Assembly (NCBI RefSeq): GCF_014649695.1
Contig: NZ_BMTN01000009.1
Location: forward strand, 62,001-126,000
Direction of reading: 5' to 3'
From: Streptomyces kurssanovii
GTDB taxonomy: Bacteria > Actinomycetota > Actinomycetes > Streptomycetales > Streptomycetaceae
DNA length: 64,000 nt
Shown: piece by piece, positions 7,990 to 15,872 of the stretch
Layout: every line of letters starts with the position of its first letter
Position numbering within the stretch: position 1 is the first letter of the stretch
Program-made: the position numbers and the translations under genes
The notes under the pieces: model-generated
The model's database searches: none
What the model was told of the DNA's origin: nothing
The model's input: only the letters and a program-made list of their open reading frames with translations

Positions 7990-8848
7990 CGATCTCGGCC
8001 GTGATGTAGCCGGCCTGCGGGGAGGCGAGGAAGACGTAGGCGGGCGCCATCTCCGCAGGCTGTGCGGGCCGGCCGAACAGCGACTTCTTGCCGAACTCGG
8101 CGGTGTCCGGCATCGTCGCCGGAATGAGCGGCGTCCAGACCGGCCCGGGCGCCACCGCGTTGACGCGGATCCCGTCGGACGCCACCATCTGCGCCAGCCC
8201 CTGGGTGAAGGTGACGATCGCGCCCTTCGTCATCGCGTAGTCGAGCAGGTGCGGGCTCGGCTTGTAGGCCTGCACGGACGTGGAGTTGATGACGCAGCCG
8301 CCGCGGGGCATGTGGGGCAGGGACATCTTCGACACCCAGAACATGCCGTAGAGATTGGTGCGCATGACGCGGTCGAACTGTTCCGTGGTGATCGCGCCGA
8401 TGCCTTCCGGCTGCGACATCTGGTAGGCGGCGTTGTTCACCAGGATGTCGATGTGCCCGAACTCGGCCACGGCGCGGTCGACGAGCTGCCGGCACTGCTC
8501 CTCCTCGCGGATGTCGCACGGCACCGGCACCGCCTTGCGGCCCGCGTCCACGATCAGCTGCCGCGTGGCCTCCGCCTCTTCCGTCTCCTCCGGCAGATGG
8601 GTGAACAGCACATCGGCGCCCTCACGCGCGAAGGCCAGCGCCACCGCGCGGCCGATGCCCGAGTCGCCGCCCGTCAGCACGGCCTTCAGATCACGCAGCA
8701 GACCGCTGCCGCGATAGCTCTCCTCGCCGTGGTCCGGCGGCGGGTCCATCGGACCCGTCCAGCCCGGGTGCTGCTGCTCCTGCTTGGGGAACTCCGGCTC
8801 CGGATGCTTGGCCCCCGGATCCCTGGCCTCCTGGTTCTCCTCGGGCAC
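7958..8848 (-). CDS. SDR-family oxidoreductase, general-stress type
   Basis: 296 residues from a GTG with GGGAGGAG six bases upstream. A Pro/Glu/Gln-rich lead of about 50 residues precedes the Rossmann fold; the cofactor motif T-G-G-D-S-G-I-G is at 59-66, N-N-A-A near 139-142, and the catalytic Ser near 192 with Y-x-x-x-K at 205-209. The layout matches the GSP39/YhdG-like NAD(P)-dependent dehydrogenases of stress response. The substrate is unknown. Its 3' end overlaps the convergent aldolase gene by 32 bases and no hairpin separates them. Confidence 0.87.
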   Translation of the reverse strand: MPEENQEARDPGAKHPEPEFPKQEQQHPGWTGPMDPPPDHGEESYRGSGLLRDLKAVLTGGDSGIGRAVALAFAREGADVLFTHLPEETEEAEATRQLIVDAGRKAVPVPCDIREEEQCRQLVDRAVAEFGHIDILVNNAAYQMSQPEGIGAITTEQFDRVMRTNLYGMFWVSKMSLPHMPRGGCVINSTSVQAYKPSPHLLDYAMTKGAIVTFTQGLAQMVASDGIRVNAVAPGPVWTPLIPATMPDTAEFGKKSLFGRPAQPAEMAPAYVFLASPQAGYITAEIVNATGGTPLP

Positions 8849-9024
8849 GGACGACTCCTCCCTTGCTGCGGATGAATGCCTCGGCGGGCTGTCCCGCCTA
8901 CCCTCCGGTGCCGCAGGAATGCCCGCAAACGGGACGGCGAAGGCTGCCCGGTCCGCCCGGCGGCCGTGTCAGCGATGACGCGCGCGCAGGCGGGCGTCCC
9001 GGTACGGGAGGCCGGATCACCTCG

Positions 9025-9279
9025 TCATGGCCTGGCCAGGGGCCGGCCGGTGGGGCCAGGGGCTGTCCGCCGCGGAGACGGCCGGGGCGACGGCGGCGGA
9101 CCGGGTGCCCGGCGGCGTTCGCGGGCCCGGCCGCGCCTCGCGTGCCGGCCGGCTGAGCGGGGGCCGGACTGCGGCGCCTCTGCTTGTGGCGCCCCGGGCG
9201 GGAACAAGCTCTCCTCGTACCGGTCCAGCGCGAGCACCAGCCCGAGGAGCAGAGCGGGCAGCAGCAGCGCGACCACCAT
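9025..9279 (-). CDS. Possible small single-span membrane protein
   Basis: 84 residues from an ATG at 9279. Residues 1-18 are a hydrophobic span (MVVALLLPALLLGLVLALD) followed by R-Y-E-E-S-L-F. That boundary pattern recurs in short Streptomyces membrane proteins. The rest is Arg/Pro-rich and unremarkable. No clear ribosome site is visible, so the gene is only plausible. GTG codons just upstream could be alternative starts. Confidence 0.3.
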   Translation of the reverse strand: MVVALLLPALLLGLVLALDRYEESLFPPGAPQAEAPQSGPRSAGRHARRGRARERRRAPGPPPSPRPSPRRTAPGPTGRPLARP

Positions 9280-9624
9280 CGCCACGACGCCCGCGGGGCC
9301 CGCTGTCACGGCGCCGGCTCCGTGCCCGGGAGCGGACAACCGGCCGGCAGGTCTCTCGCCCCCGCTCCCGTACGGCGGACCACGCACACGACGCGGTCCA
9401 GGAAGTGAATGCGCTGCGTGGGCTGCTCCGGCAGCCGTGCGATGTCTGCCATGACATGCGCCTGCCCCGCCCGGCACGGCTTACGCGGCGGTCACGCCGT
9501 CCGAAGGGCGCCGGCCGGCGTCCCGGAGGGCGGCTTTCGCGGCGGAGGCGGCGTCGGCGAGGCATCGAGCTCCCGTCAGCGGGCACACGACAGATCTCGA
9601 CCTCGGCCGCGGAGAGTGGTGGGC
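9280..9624. other. Intergenic region, 345 bases, nothing recognised
   Basis: This GC-rich stretch lies upstream of the GCS2 ligase. No conserved reading frame, hairpin or repeat was recognised, apart from the GGAGAG ribosome site just before 9625. Confidence 0.4.
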
Positions 9625-10719
9625 ATGCGCACGGTGGGCGTGGAGGAGGAGCTGCTCCTCGTGGATCCGGACTCGGGCGAGCCGTGTGCCCTGGCCGCGG
9701 CGGTGCTCGCTTCCGCAGAGCGGGAGAGCGGCGACAGCCACGAGGTGTTCGAGGCGGAGCTCCAGCGGGAACAGCTCGAGTTCGCCACGCTTCCGCAGGA
9801 GTCGATGGACGACCTCGCGGACGAGATCCACCGCCGCCGCGCCGAAGCCGCCCACCACGCCGAACGCCTCGGCGCGGCGGTCGCCGCGCTGGCCACCTCA
9901 CCGCTGCCGGTCAGCCCGTCGCTGTGGGGCGGCGAGCGGTACGGCTGGATGGCCGAGGAGTTCGCCCTGACCACACAGGAACAGCTCACCTGCGGATGCC
10001 ACGTCCATGTGGCCGTCGAATCCGACGAGGAGGGCGTCGCCGTCCTCGACCGCATCCGCCCCTGGCTGCCGGTCCTCGTGGCGATCAGCGCCAACTCACC
10101 GTTCTGGCAGGGCAAGGACAGCGGCTACTCCAGCTACCGCAGCCGCGTCTGGGCCCGCTGGCCGTCGGCGGGGCCGGTGGAGCTGTTCGGGTCCGCCGAC
10201 CGCTACCACGAGCAGGTCGAGGCGATGGTCGGCACCGGGGCCCTGCGCGATCAGGGAATGATCTACTTCGATGCCCGGCTCTCGCACCGGTATCCCACCG
10301 TGGAGATCCGGGTGGCGGACGTCTGCCTGGACCCGGGGACCACGGTCCTCGTCGCCGCGCTCGTCCGCGGGCTGGTGGAGACGGCGGCCCGCGAGTGGCG
10401 GGAGGGCCTGCCGCCCGTGCCGCACGGTGTCGGCCTGCTGCGGCTCGCGGCGTGGCGCGCGAGCCGCTCAGGACTGGAGGGACAGCTGATCCACCCGCTC
10501 ACCATGCGCCCGGAACCGGCCGCCGACGTCGTACGAGTGCTGCTCGCCCACGTCGGCGACGCCCTGAAGGACACCGGCGACGCCGACCGCGCCGCGGAAG
10601 CGGTGGCCGTGCTGCACGCGGACGGCAACGGCGCCCGTTTCCAGCGCGACCTGCTGCACCGGACGGGAAGCCTGCGGGACGTGGTCGCCGCCTGCGTGCG
10701 CAGAACCGCCGGTCACTGA
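9625..10719 (+). CDS. GCS2-family glutamate-cysteine ligase-like carboxylate-amine ligase (YbdK type)
   Basis: 364 residues. The start M-R-T-V-G-V-E-E-E-L at 9625 places the G-V-E-E-E ATP/metal motif at residues 5-9, as in the family, and GGAGAG lies upstream. C-G-C-H-V-H-V near 125-131 and S-N-S/A-N-S-P-F-W-Q-G are further family signatures. Members form a gamma-glutamyl or similar amide bond from a carboxylate, an amine and ATP. Streptomyces makes mycothiol rather than glutathione and often keeps several paralogues, so the true substrate is open. It stands alone and ends before a hairpin shared with a convergent methyltransferase. Confidence 0.85.
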   Translation: MRTVGVEEELLLVDPDSGEPCALAAAVLASAERESGDSHEVFEAELQREQLEFATLPQESMDDLADEIHRRRAEAAHHAERLGAAVAALATSPLPVSPSLWGGERYGWMAEEFALTTQEQLTCGCHVHVAVESDEEGVAVLDRIRPWLPVLVAISANSPFWQGKDSGYSSYRSRVWARWPSAGPVELFGSADRYHEQVEAMVGTGALRDQGMIYFDARLSHRYPTVEIRVADVCLDPGTTVLVAALVRGLVETAAREWREGLPPVPHGVGLLRLAAWRASRSGLEGQLIHPLTMRPEPAADVVRVLLAHVGDALKDTGDADRAAEAVAVLHADGNGARFQRDLLHRTGSLRDVVAACVRRTAGH

Positions 10720-10894
10720 CGCCGCGGTCCGGACCCGCACGCTCCACCGGTGCCCGCCGCCCGAACGGCGGCCGAAGGCGGCCCCGCCGCTGTCCATGGC
10801 CCGCGGCGGAGGTACCGCTGGACGAGCACGAAGGCACGGACCCGCCGTGCGGAAGACGCATGGATCCCCGCTCCTGGGGCATACGCCCATCGGG

Positions 10895-10924
10895 CCCCGC
10901 CGCGCATCCCCCGTCGCGGCGGGG
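10895..10924. terminator. Hairpin between convergent genes
   Basis: CCCCGCCGCG at 10895-10904 pairs perfectly with CGCGGCGGGG at 10915-10924 around a 10-base loop. It lies between the ligase stop at 10719 and the methyltransferase stop at 10947, nearer the latter. Confidence 0.6.
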
Positions 10925-10946
10925 TCTCCCTCTGCGCGGCCGCGGG

Positions 10947-11810
10947 TCAACCGCTCCGGCGGGCGGTCACCAGGAGGTACTCCCAGTCCATGGCGAAGCT
11001 TCCGGAGCCTGAGCCGGAGCCGGAGCCGTGTTCACGGGCCAGTTCGGCGAGCGCGCTGTCCAGTTCGGCGACCCGGTCCGGGGAGTCGGCGATGTTCCGG
11101 TAGACGGCGATGGTCGGCCCGTACACGGCCTTGAAGTAGTCGCGGAAGGCTTCCGGCCCGTCGAAGCGGTCCACCCGCACCGTCTGCCGACGCATCTCCG
11201 GACCGGTCACCTGCTCGCCGAGGAGGGTCCTGACGTGCTCCTCCTTCCCCCACAGCGGTGGGGGCTGCGCACCGGGCGGCGGCGGTGGGGCGTACGGCTT
11301 CATCGCGGCGAACATCTGTCCGATGAAACCCTCGGGCGTCCAGTTGATCATGCCGACGGTCCCGCCCGGGCGGCAGACCCGGAGCAGTTCACCGGCGGCA
11401 GCCTCGTGGTGCGGGGCGAACATGATCCCGACGCAGGACATGACGGTGTCGAACTCGCCGTCGCCGAAGGGGAGCGCCTCGGCGTCGGCCTCGCGCCACT
11501 CCAGTTCCACGTCCTGCTTCCGTGCCAGTCGGCGCCCGGCCTCCAGCAGTTCCGGCGTGAGGTCGCAGGCGACGACATCGGCGCCGGCCTGTGCCGCGGG
11601 GATCGCGGCATTGCCCGTCCCGGCCGCGATGTCCAGCACCTTGTCGCCGGACGCCACGCCGCACGCCTCCACCAGGGCCGTGCCCAGCTCGGGGATGAGC
11701 TCACCGGCGAGGGTGGGATAGTCGCCCAGCGCCCACATCTTCCGGTGCTTCGCCTTGATCGCAGCATCCGCCTGGACGTCGGCCCGGGCCGCTTCGGTCG
11801 CGTCAGTCAT
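10947..11810 (-). CDS. Class I SAM-dependent methyltransferase (UbiE/Methyltransf_11 type)
   Basis: 287 residues; ATG at 11810 with AGGAGG six bases upstream. Motif I V-L-D-I-A-A-G-T-G-N is near 58-67, the acidic end of strand 2 (V-A-C-D-L-T) near 80, and P-F-G-D-G-E-F-D near 113. The C-terminal third follows with a Pro-rich loop near 178-186. The tail has a run of Gly-Ser repeats (about residues 262-272) before a final beta strand, an unusual flexible insert encoded by a GGCTCC-like microrepeat at about 11000-11035. The substrate is unknown; it appears to be a single-gene unit. Confidence 0.85.
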   Translation of the reverse strand: MTDATEAARADVQADAAIKAKHRKMWALGDYPTLAGELIPELGTALVEACGVASGDKVLDIAAGTGNAAIPAAQAGADVVACDLTPELLEAGRRLARKQDVELEWREADAEALPFGDGEFDTVMSCVGIMFAPHHEAAAGELLRVCRPGGTVGMINWTPEGFIGQMFAAMKPYAPPPPPGAQPPPLWGKEEHVRTLLGEQVTGPEMRRQTVRVDRFDGPEAFRDYFKAVYGPTIAVYRNIADSPDRVAELDSALAELAREHGSGSGSGSGSFAMDWEYLLVTARRSG

Positions 11811-12062
11811 GACAGACCTCCTGAGGAAGTCGGGCCGGCGGCCGTCGGGAAGCGGCCTTTCCGACCGTTTTCACCGGCTCTGACGAATTTCTGCCGGTGG
11901 TTCACACGATAGAGAGCGGTGGGTGGGCTTCGCCTGATTTCTCCGCTTTACGTGTCCCGGTCCACGTTCGGCGGAGCCCGGTCGGGATCGGCGGCTGTCC
12001 GGTGCCGCCCCGGCGCGGCCGGGCGTGCCGGGGCGGCCAGTCCCGCCCCGCTCCCGCCGGCA

Positions 12063-12986
12063 TCAGTCGACCTCGAGCACGATCTTTCCCCGGGTGCGGC
12101 CCTCCGCGCTCAGCCGGAACGCCTCGCCCGCCTCGGCCAGAGGCAGCGCGTGGTCGACGTTCACGGTGAGGCTGCCGGAGTCCGCGAGCCGGCCGAGGTC
12201 GGTGAGATCGGTGGTGCTCGGACGCACCCAGACGTGGTGCCCGCCGCGCTGTGTGACCGAGGCGTCGACGACGGAGGCGACGCGGCTCCGGTCGGTGAGC
12301 AACTGCTGGGAGACCTCCACGGCGTCCTCGCCGACATAGTCGACTGCCGCGGTGATGCCGTCGGGCGCCAGCTCGCGTACGCGGTCGGCGAGGCCGTCTC
12401 CGTAGACGACCGGCTCGGCGCCCAGCGAGCGGAGGAAGTCATGGTTGCGTTCGCTGGCGGTACCGATGACCCGGGCGCCCAGGGCCACCGCGATCTGCAC
12501 CGCGAAGGAGCCCACGCCGCCGGCGGCGGCGTGCACCAGGACCGTGTCGCCGCGCCTGACGCCGATGCGGGCCAGTGACTGGTGGGCGGTGAGCCCCGCG
12601 AGCGGCAGGCCCGCGGCCTGCCGCCAGTCGAGCGAGGAAGGCTTCTTCGCCAGCGTGCGGACCGGGGCGGCGACCAGCTCTGCGAACGTGCCGTGCTGCA
12701 CCTCGTCCTTCCTGACGTAGCCGCAGACCTCGTCTCCCACGGAGAACTCGGTCGCGTCCAGGCCGACCGCCTCGACGACGCCGGACACGTCCCAGCCGGG
12801 GATCAGCGGGAAGTGGGCGTGCATGAGCGGGTCGAGGTACCCGGCGACGATCTTCCAGTCGACGGGATTGACACCGGCGGCCTTCACGCGGACCAGGACG
12901 GCGTCGGGTGCGATCTTGGGATCGGCGGTTTCGGTGAACTCCAGGACTTCAGGGCCGCCGTAGCGGTCGGCTGTGATCGCTCGCAT
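12063..12986 (-). CDS. NADP-dependent quinone oxidoreductase-like zinc-free MDR protein
   Basis: 307 residues from an ATG at 12986. The N-terminal GroES-like domain (E-V-L-E-F-T-E, then V-K-A-A-G-V-N-P-V-D-W-K) is followed by the Rossmann fold with H-A-A-A-G-G-V-G-S-F-A-V-Q near 145-157. The G-x-x-G-x-x-G/A motif and the lack of structural-zinc cysteines place it among NADPH quinone oxidoreductases. It reduces enones or quinones with NADPH; the physiological substrate is unknown. The in-frame extension to 13034 is rejected because family proteins begin M-R-A-I. Confidence 0.86.
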   Translation of the reverse strand: MRAITADRYGGPEVLEFTETADPKIAPDAVLVRVKAAGVNPVDWKIVAGYLDPLMHAHFPLIPGWDVSGVVEAVGLDATEFSVGDEVCGYVRKDEVQHGTFAELVAAPVRTLAKKPSSLDWRQAAGLPLAGLTAHQSLARIGVRRGDTVLVHAAAGGVGSFAVQIAVALGARVIGTASERNHDFLRSLGAEPVVYGDGLADRVRELAPDGITAAVDYVGEDAVEVSQQLLTDRSRVASVVDASVTQRGGHHVWVRPSTTDLTDLGRLADSGSLTVNVDHALPLAEAGEAFRLSAEGRTRGKIVLEVD

Positions 12987-13109
12987 GTTTCTTTCTACAC
13001 CGCCGCGCTGCCGCCGCCCGGATCGTGCCGTCACCTCGTGTCGGCGCCGCCCGGGCGGGTACCCGCGCAGCGTCCGGCGCCGCTGGAGACGTTCGACGAG
13101 GGAGGCGGA

Positions 13110-13379
13110 ATGAGCGACGAATACCGGCCGGAGGGCTTCGAGGACAGTGACGCCCCGCTGCCGCGTGACATGCCCGACCAGCAGGCCGGCGCGGAGGAGG
13201 AAACGCCTCGCGGTGAGGAATCGCCGGACCGGGCGGCCGGCCAGGGCCGCGACGCCGAGCAGTCGCAGGAGACGGGGGAAGACGTGCCCGACATGGACGA
13301 GGCAGGCGCCCGCCCGCGCGGAGCCGGCGACGAAGGCGGGCCGCCCGGGACGCCGGTACCGGACGAATCAACGGGCTGA
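13110..13379 (+). CDS. Small acidic hypothetical protein
   Basis: 89 residues with a good GGAGG five bases before the ATG. It is rich in Asp, Glu, Pro and Gly, with no hydrophobic core, no cysteine and no predicted fold, so probably disordered. Short proteins starting M-S-D-E-Y-R-P-E-G are seen in streptomycetes, but no function is known to me. It is divergent from the quinone oxidoreductase gene. Confidence 0.6.
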   Translation: MSDEYRPEGFEDSDAPLPRDMPDQQAGAEEETPRGEESPDRAAGQGRDAEQSQETGEDVPDMDEAGARPRGAGDEGGPPGTPVPDESTG

Positions 13380-13472
13380 CCCGCGACGCAGCCGGCCCAC
13401 ACCCCGCTCCCCGCAGCAGCGACGCCGCCGGGCGCGGTGCCCGTACGCCCGCGATCGGTATTCTCCTGCCGA

Positions 13473-13486
13473 ACGGTCGAACGATC
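13473..13486. promoter_or_regulatory. Operator copy 1 of the DeoR/LacI hybrid regulator
   Basis: ACGGTCGAACGATC lies 31 bases before the regulator start. The identical 14 bases recur in the opposite orientation at 14649-14662, just before the target operon. A site at both the regulator and its target promoter is what autoregulation predicts. Confidence 0.6.
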
Positions 13487-13517
13487 AGCGGTGATTCGTC
13501 AGGGGAGGCCACGGGGC

Positions 13518-14666
13518 ATGCGGGAGCCGAGCGAGGTACGGCGGCGGCGGATCCTCGCTGTGGTGCGGTCGAGAGGGTCGGTACGGGTCAGCGACCTCGC
13601 CGGCGAACTGGAGGTCTCGATCGTGACCGCCCGCCGGGACGTCGAGGAGCTCGCCAGGGCGGGCGAGCTGCGGCGCGGGCACGGCGTCGCCCGCTCGCTG
13701 GAGTCCGCGGCGCAGGCGCGGGGGCCGGCGTCCGCGTCCTCGGACGCCGTGGACGGTGCGGCGGTGGCACTCGTCGTCCCTGAGCGGCACACGTATCTGT
13801 ACGAGACCATGCACTGCGCCCGTACCGTCCTCGACGCCGCCGGGATACGGGTGGCCCTGCACATCACGCCCCAGGCCGCCGGGGCCGAACGGCCCCTGGT
13901 GGAGCGCGCGTTGGCCGACGGCGCGCGCGGACTGCTGATCGCCCCGCGTTGGCCCACGGTGGCCGAGGAGGAGGCCGGCCACGCCTGGCTCGCGGGCCTG
14001 GACGTGCCCACGGTGCTGATGGAACGCAGGCCGCGCCGGGGGAGCGTGCTGCACGCCGTGGACTCCGTCTGTTCCGACCACTGGTACGGGATGCATCTCG
14101 CGGTCGACCACCTCGTCTCGCTGGGGCACCGCAGGATCGTGCTGGCCGCGCGGGACGACAGCCCGACGGCGCGGGCCCTGCGTTCCGCCTTCGCCCGGAT
14201 CGCCGGGGACCGGGAGGAGGTCGAGGACTGGGCCGTGGTGCTGAGCGCCTCGGCCTCGGAGGCCGGCGACGCTTCCGGTCCGGCGGAACGGCAAGGGGCC
14301 GGCGATGGCGGCGGCCCCGTCTCCGGCGACGGGCTCGCCCGCCTGCTGCGGGAGCGCGACTTCACGGCTGCCGTGCTGCACGGCGACGTCGACGCCCTGA
14401 TGCTGGTGCAGCAACTCGCCGACCACGAAGTGCGGGTGCCCCAGGACTGCTCGGTCGTGGCCTACGACGACGTCGTGGCGGCCTTCGGCAGCACCCCGCT
14501 CACCGCCGTCGCACCGCCGAAGGCCGCGGTGGGGCGGGTGGCCGCCGAACTTCTCGTTCAGCGGCTGACCCGGCCGGGCGCCCCGCCTCAACGGACCGAA
14601 CTCCTCCCCGAGTTGAAGATCCGCGGATCTGTCCAGGATCCCCGATCCGATCGTTCGACCGTATGA
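13518..14666 (+). CDS. Transcriptional regulator: DeoR-type HTH fused to LacI-type sugar sensor
   Basis: 382 residues; ATG at 13518 with AGGGGAGG upstream. Residues 4-60 are a DeoR-like winged helix (V-R-V-S-D-L-A-G-E-L-E-V-S-I-V-T-A-R-R-D), not the LacI headpiece. Residues 80-370 are a periplasmic-binding-protein-type sensor as in LacI (H-L-V-S-L-G-H-R-R-I-V-L-A-A-R-D and V-V-A-Y-D-D-V). A low-complexity insert near 255-275 separates its two lobes. It should bind a free sugar or sugar acid and control the adjacent dehydrogenase/DUF2264 operon and itself; matched operator copies flank it. The second copy overlaps its final codons. Confidence 0.85.
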   Translation: MREPSEVRRRRILAVVRSRGSVRVSDLAGELEVSIVTARRDVEELARAGELRRGHGVARSLESAAQARGPASASSDAVDGAAVALVVPERHTYLYETMHCARTVLDAAGIRVALHITPQAAGAERPLVERALADGARGLLIAPRWPTVAEEEAGHAWLAGLDVPTVLMERRPRRGSVLHAVDSVCSDHWYGMHLAVDHLVSLGHRRIVLAARDDSPTARALRSAFARIAGDREEVEDWAVVLSASASEAGDASGPAERQGAGDGGGPVSGDGLARLLRERDFTAAVLHGDVDALMLVQQLADHEVRVPQDCSVVAYDDVVAAFGSTPLTAVAPPKAAVGRVAAELLVQRLTRPGAPPQRTELLPELKIRGSVQDPRSDRSTV

Positions 14667-14714
14667 GCTTCCTCTGATCGTTCTCTTGACCTTGATCGAA
14701 CAATCGCTCAGGAT
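14649..14714 (+). promoter_or_regulatory. Operator copies and promoter of the hydroxyacid dehydrogenase operon
   Basis: The inverted copy GATCGTTCGACCGT (14649-14662) overlaps the 3' end of the regulator gene. GATCGTTC (14676-14683) and GATCGAAC (14694-14701) follow. Between and across them lies TTGACC (14686-14691), 17 bases, then CAGGAT (14709-14714), a good housekeeping-type promoter. Repressor binding would cover both the -35 and the spacer. Confidence 0.6.
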
Positions 14715-14831
14715 GATGGTGTTCTGTGCTCCCGAGCCGTCCCGCTGTCTTCCTCTGCAAGCGGTTTCTGTCCGGGCCCGCGGTGGGACGGGCAGAGCCG
14801 CGGCCCGTCCGCCCACCCCGCGAGGAGAGAG

Positions 14832-15872
14832 ATGCCCCGCTCCACCGGTGCAGCCGCCGGCCGCTCCGCCCGACCCCGTGCCGCGCTCGCCATGGCACCG
14901 GACGCGGCAGCCGCCGTGCTCGACCCCACCGCCCTGGCCGCCCTCGCCGACGTCTGCGATCTCGCGCCCGGACCCGTCCTCGACGACTTCTCCACCGGAC
15001 GGGCGCGTGACGTCCTCCGCGATACCGAGGTCCTGGTCACCGGCTGGGGCTGCCCGCCGCTGGACCGAGCGGCACTCGACGCCGCGCCCCGGCTGCGCGC
15101 CGTCGTCCACACGGCCGGATCCGTACGCGGCCACATCACGGAGGCCTGCTGGGAACGGGGCATCGCGGTGTCCTGCGCGGCCGCGGCCAACGCCCTGCCG
15201 GTCGCCGAGTACACCGTCGCCATGATCCTCCTCAGCGGCAAGCGCGCGTTGGAGAGCGTGCGCACCCTGCGCGCGGAGCGCCGCCGCCCCGCGCTGCTCG
15301 GGACCCCGCGGGACATCGGCAACTACGGCCGGACGGTCGGCATCCTGTCCGCCTCGCTCATCGGGCGCCGGGTGATCGAGCTGCTGCGCGCGTACGACGT
15401 CGAGGTGCTGCTGCACGATCCGTACGTCGACGAGGACGACGCCGGCGCGCTCGGCGTCGAGGCCGTGGGCATCGGCGAACTGTTCGCCCGCAGCGACGTG
15501 GTCAGCGTCCACACGCCGCTGCTGCCCGACACCCGCGGTCTCGTCAGCGGGGAGCTGATCGGTGCCATGCGGCCGGACGCCGTCCTGATCAACACGGCCC
15601 GTGGAGCGATCGTCGACCAGGACGCCCTCACCGAGGCAGCCGTCAAGGGCCGCATCCGTGCCGTGCTGGATGTCACCGACCCCGAAGTCCTGCCGCCCGA
15701 GCACCCGTTGTGGGACTGCGACAACGTCACGATCACACCGCACATCGCCGGTTCGCTGGGCAACGAGTGGGGGCGGCTCGCGGAGCTCGCCGTCGCGGAG
15801 GTCGCCCGCTGGGCAGGCGGCGAGGAATTCGCCCACCCCGTACTGCGTGAGAGGCTGGCCCGTCTCGCATGA
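14832..15872 (+). CDS. D-isomer-specific 2-hydroxyacid dehydrogenase family protein
   Basis: 346 residues; ATG with GAGGAG upstream. The fold is complete: catalytic Arg in N-T-A-R-G near 258, Glu in T-D-P-E near 278 and His in T-P-H-I-A-G near 298. The dinucleotide motif is degenerate: where the family has G-x-G-x-x-G, this protein reads S-A-S-L-I-G (about 173-178). It may bind NAD(P) differently. It presumably interconverts a 2-hydroxy and a 2-keto sugar acid. Its stop overlaps the start of the DUF2264 gene (ATGA), so the two are translationally coupled, and the preceding regulator carries a sugar-type sensor. Confidence 0.83.
   Translation: MPRSTGAAAGRSARPRAALAMAPDAAAAVLDPTALAALADVCDLAPGPVLDDFSTGRARDVLRDTEVLVTGWGCPPLDRAALDAAPRLRAVVHTAGSVRGHITEACWERGIAVSCAAAANALPVAEYTVAMILLSGKRALESVRTLRAERRRPALLGTPRDIGNYGRTVGILSASLIGRRVIELLRAYDVEVLLHDPYVDEDDAGALGVEAVGIGELFARSDVVSVHTPLLPDTRGLVSGELIGAMRPDAVLINTARGAIVDQDALTEAAVKGRIRAVLDVTDPEVLPPEHPLWDCDNVTITPHIAGSLGNEWGRLAELAVAEVARWAGGEEFAHPVLRERLARLA

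Noticed and set aside
9027-11012. 661-codon open frame on the plus strand
   Set aside because: Overlaps the real GCS2 ligase in another frame and part of the methyltransferase; the product is Arg/Gly-rich without a fold.
13485-15836. 783-codon open frame on the minus strand
   Set aside because: It mirrors the regulator and hydroxyacid dehydrogenase genes. Its Gly/Arg/Val-rich product is typical of antisense reading of high-GC coding DNA.
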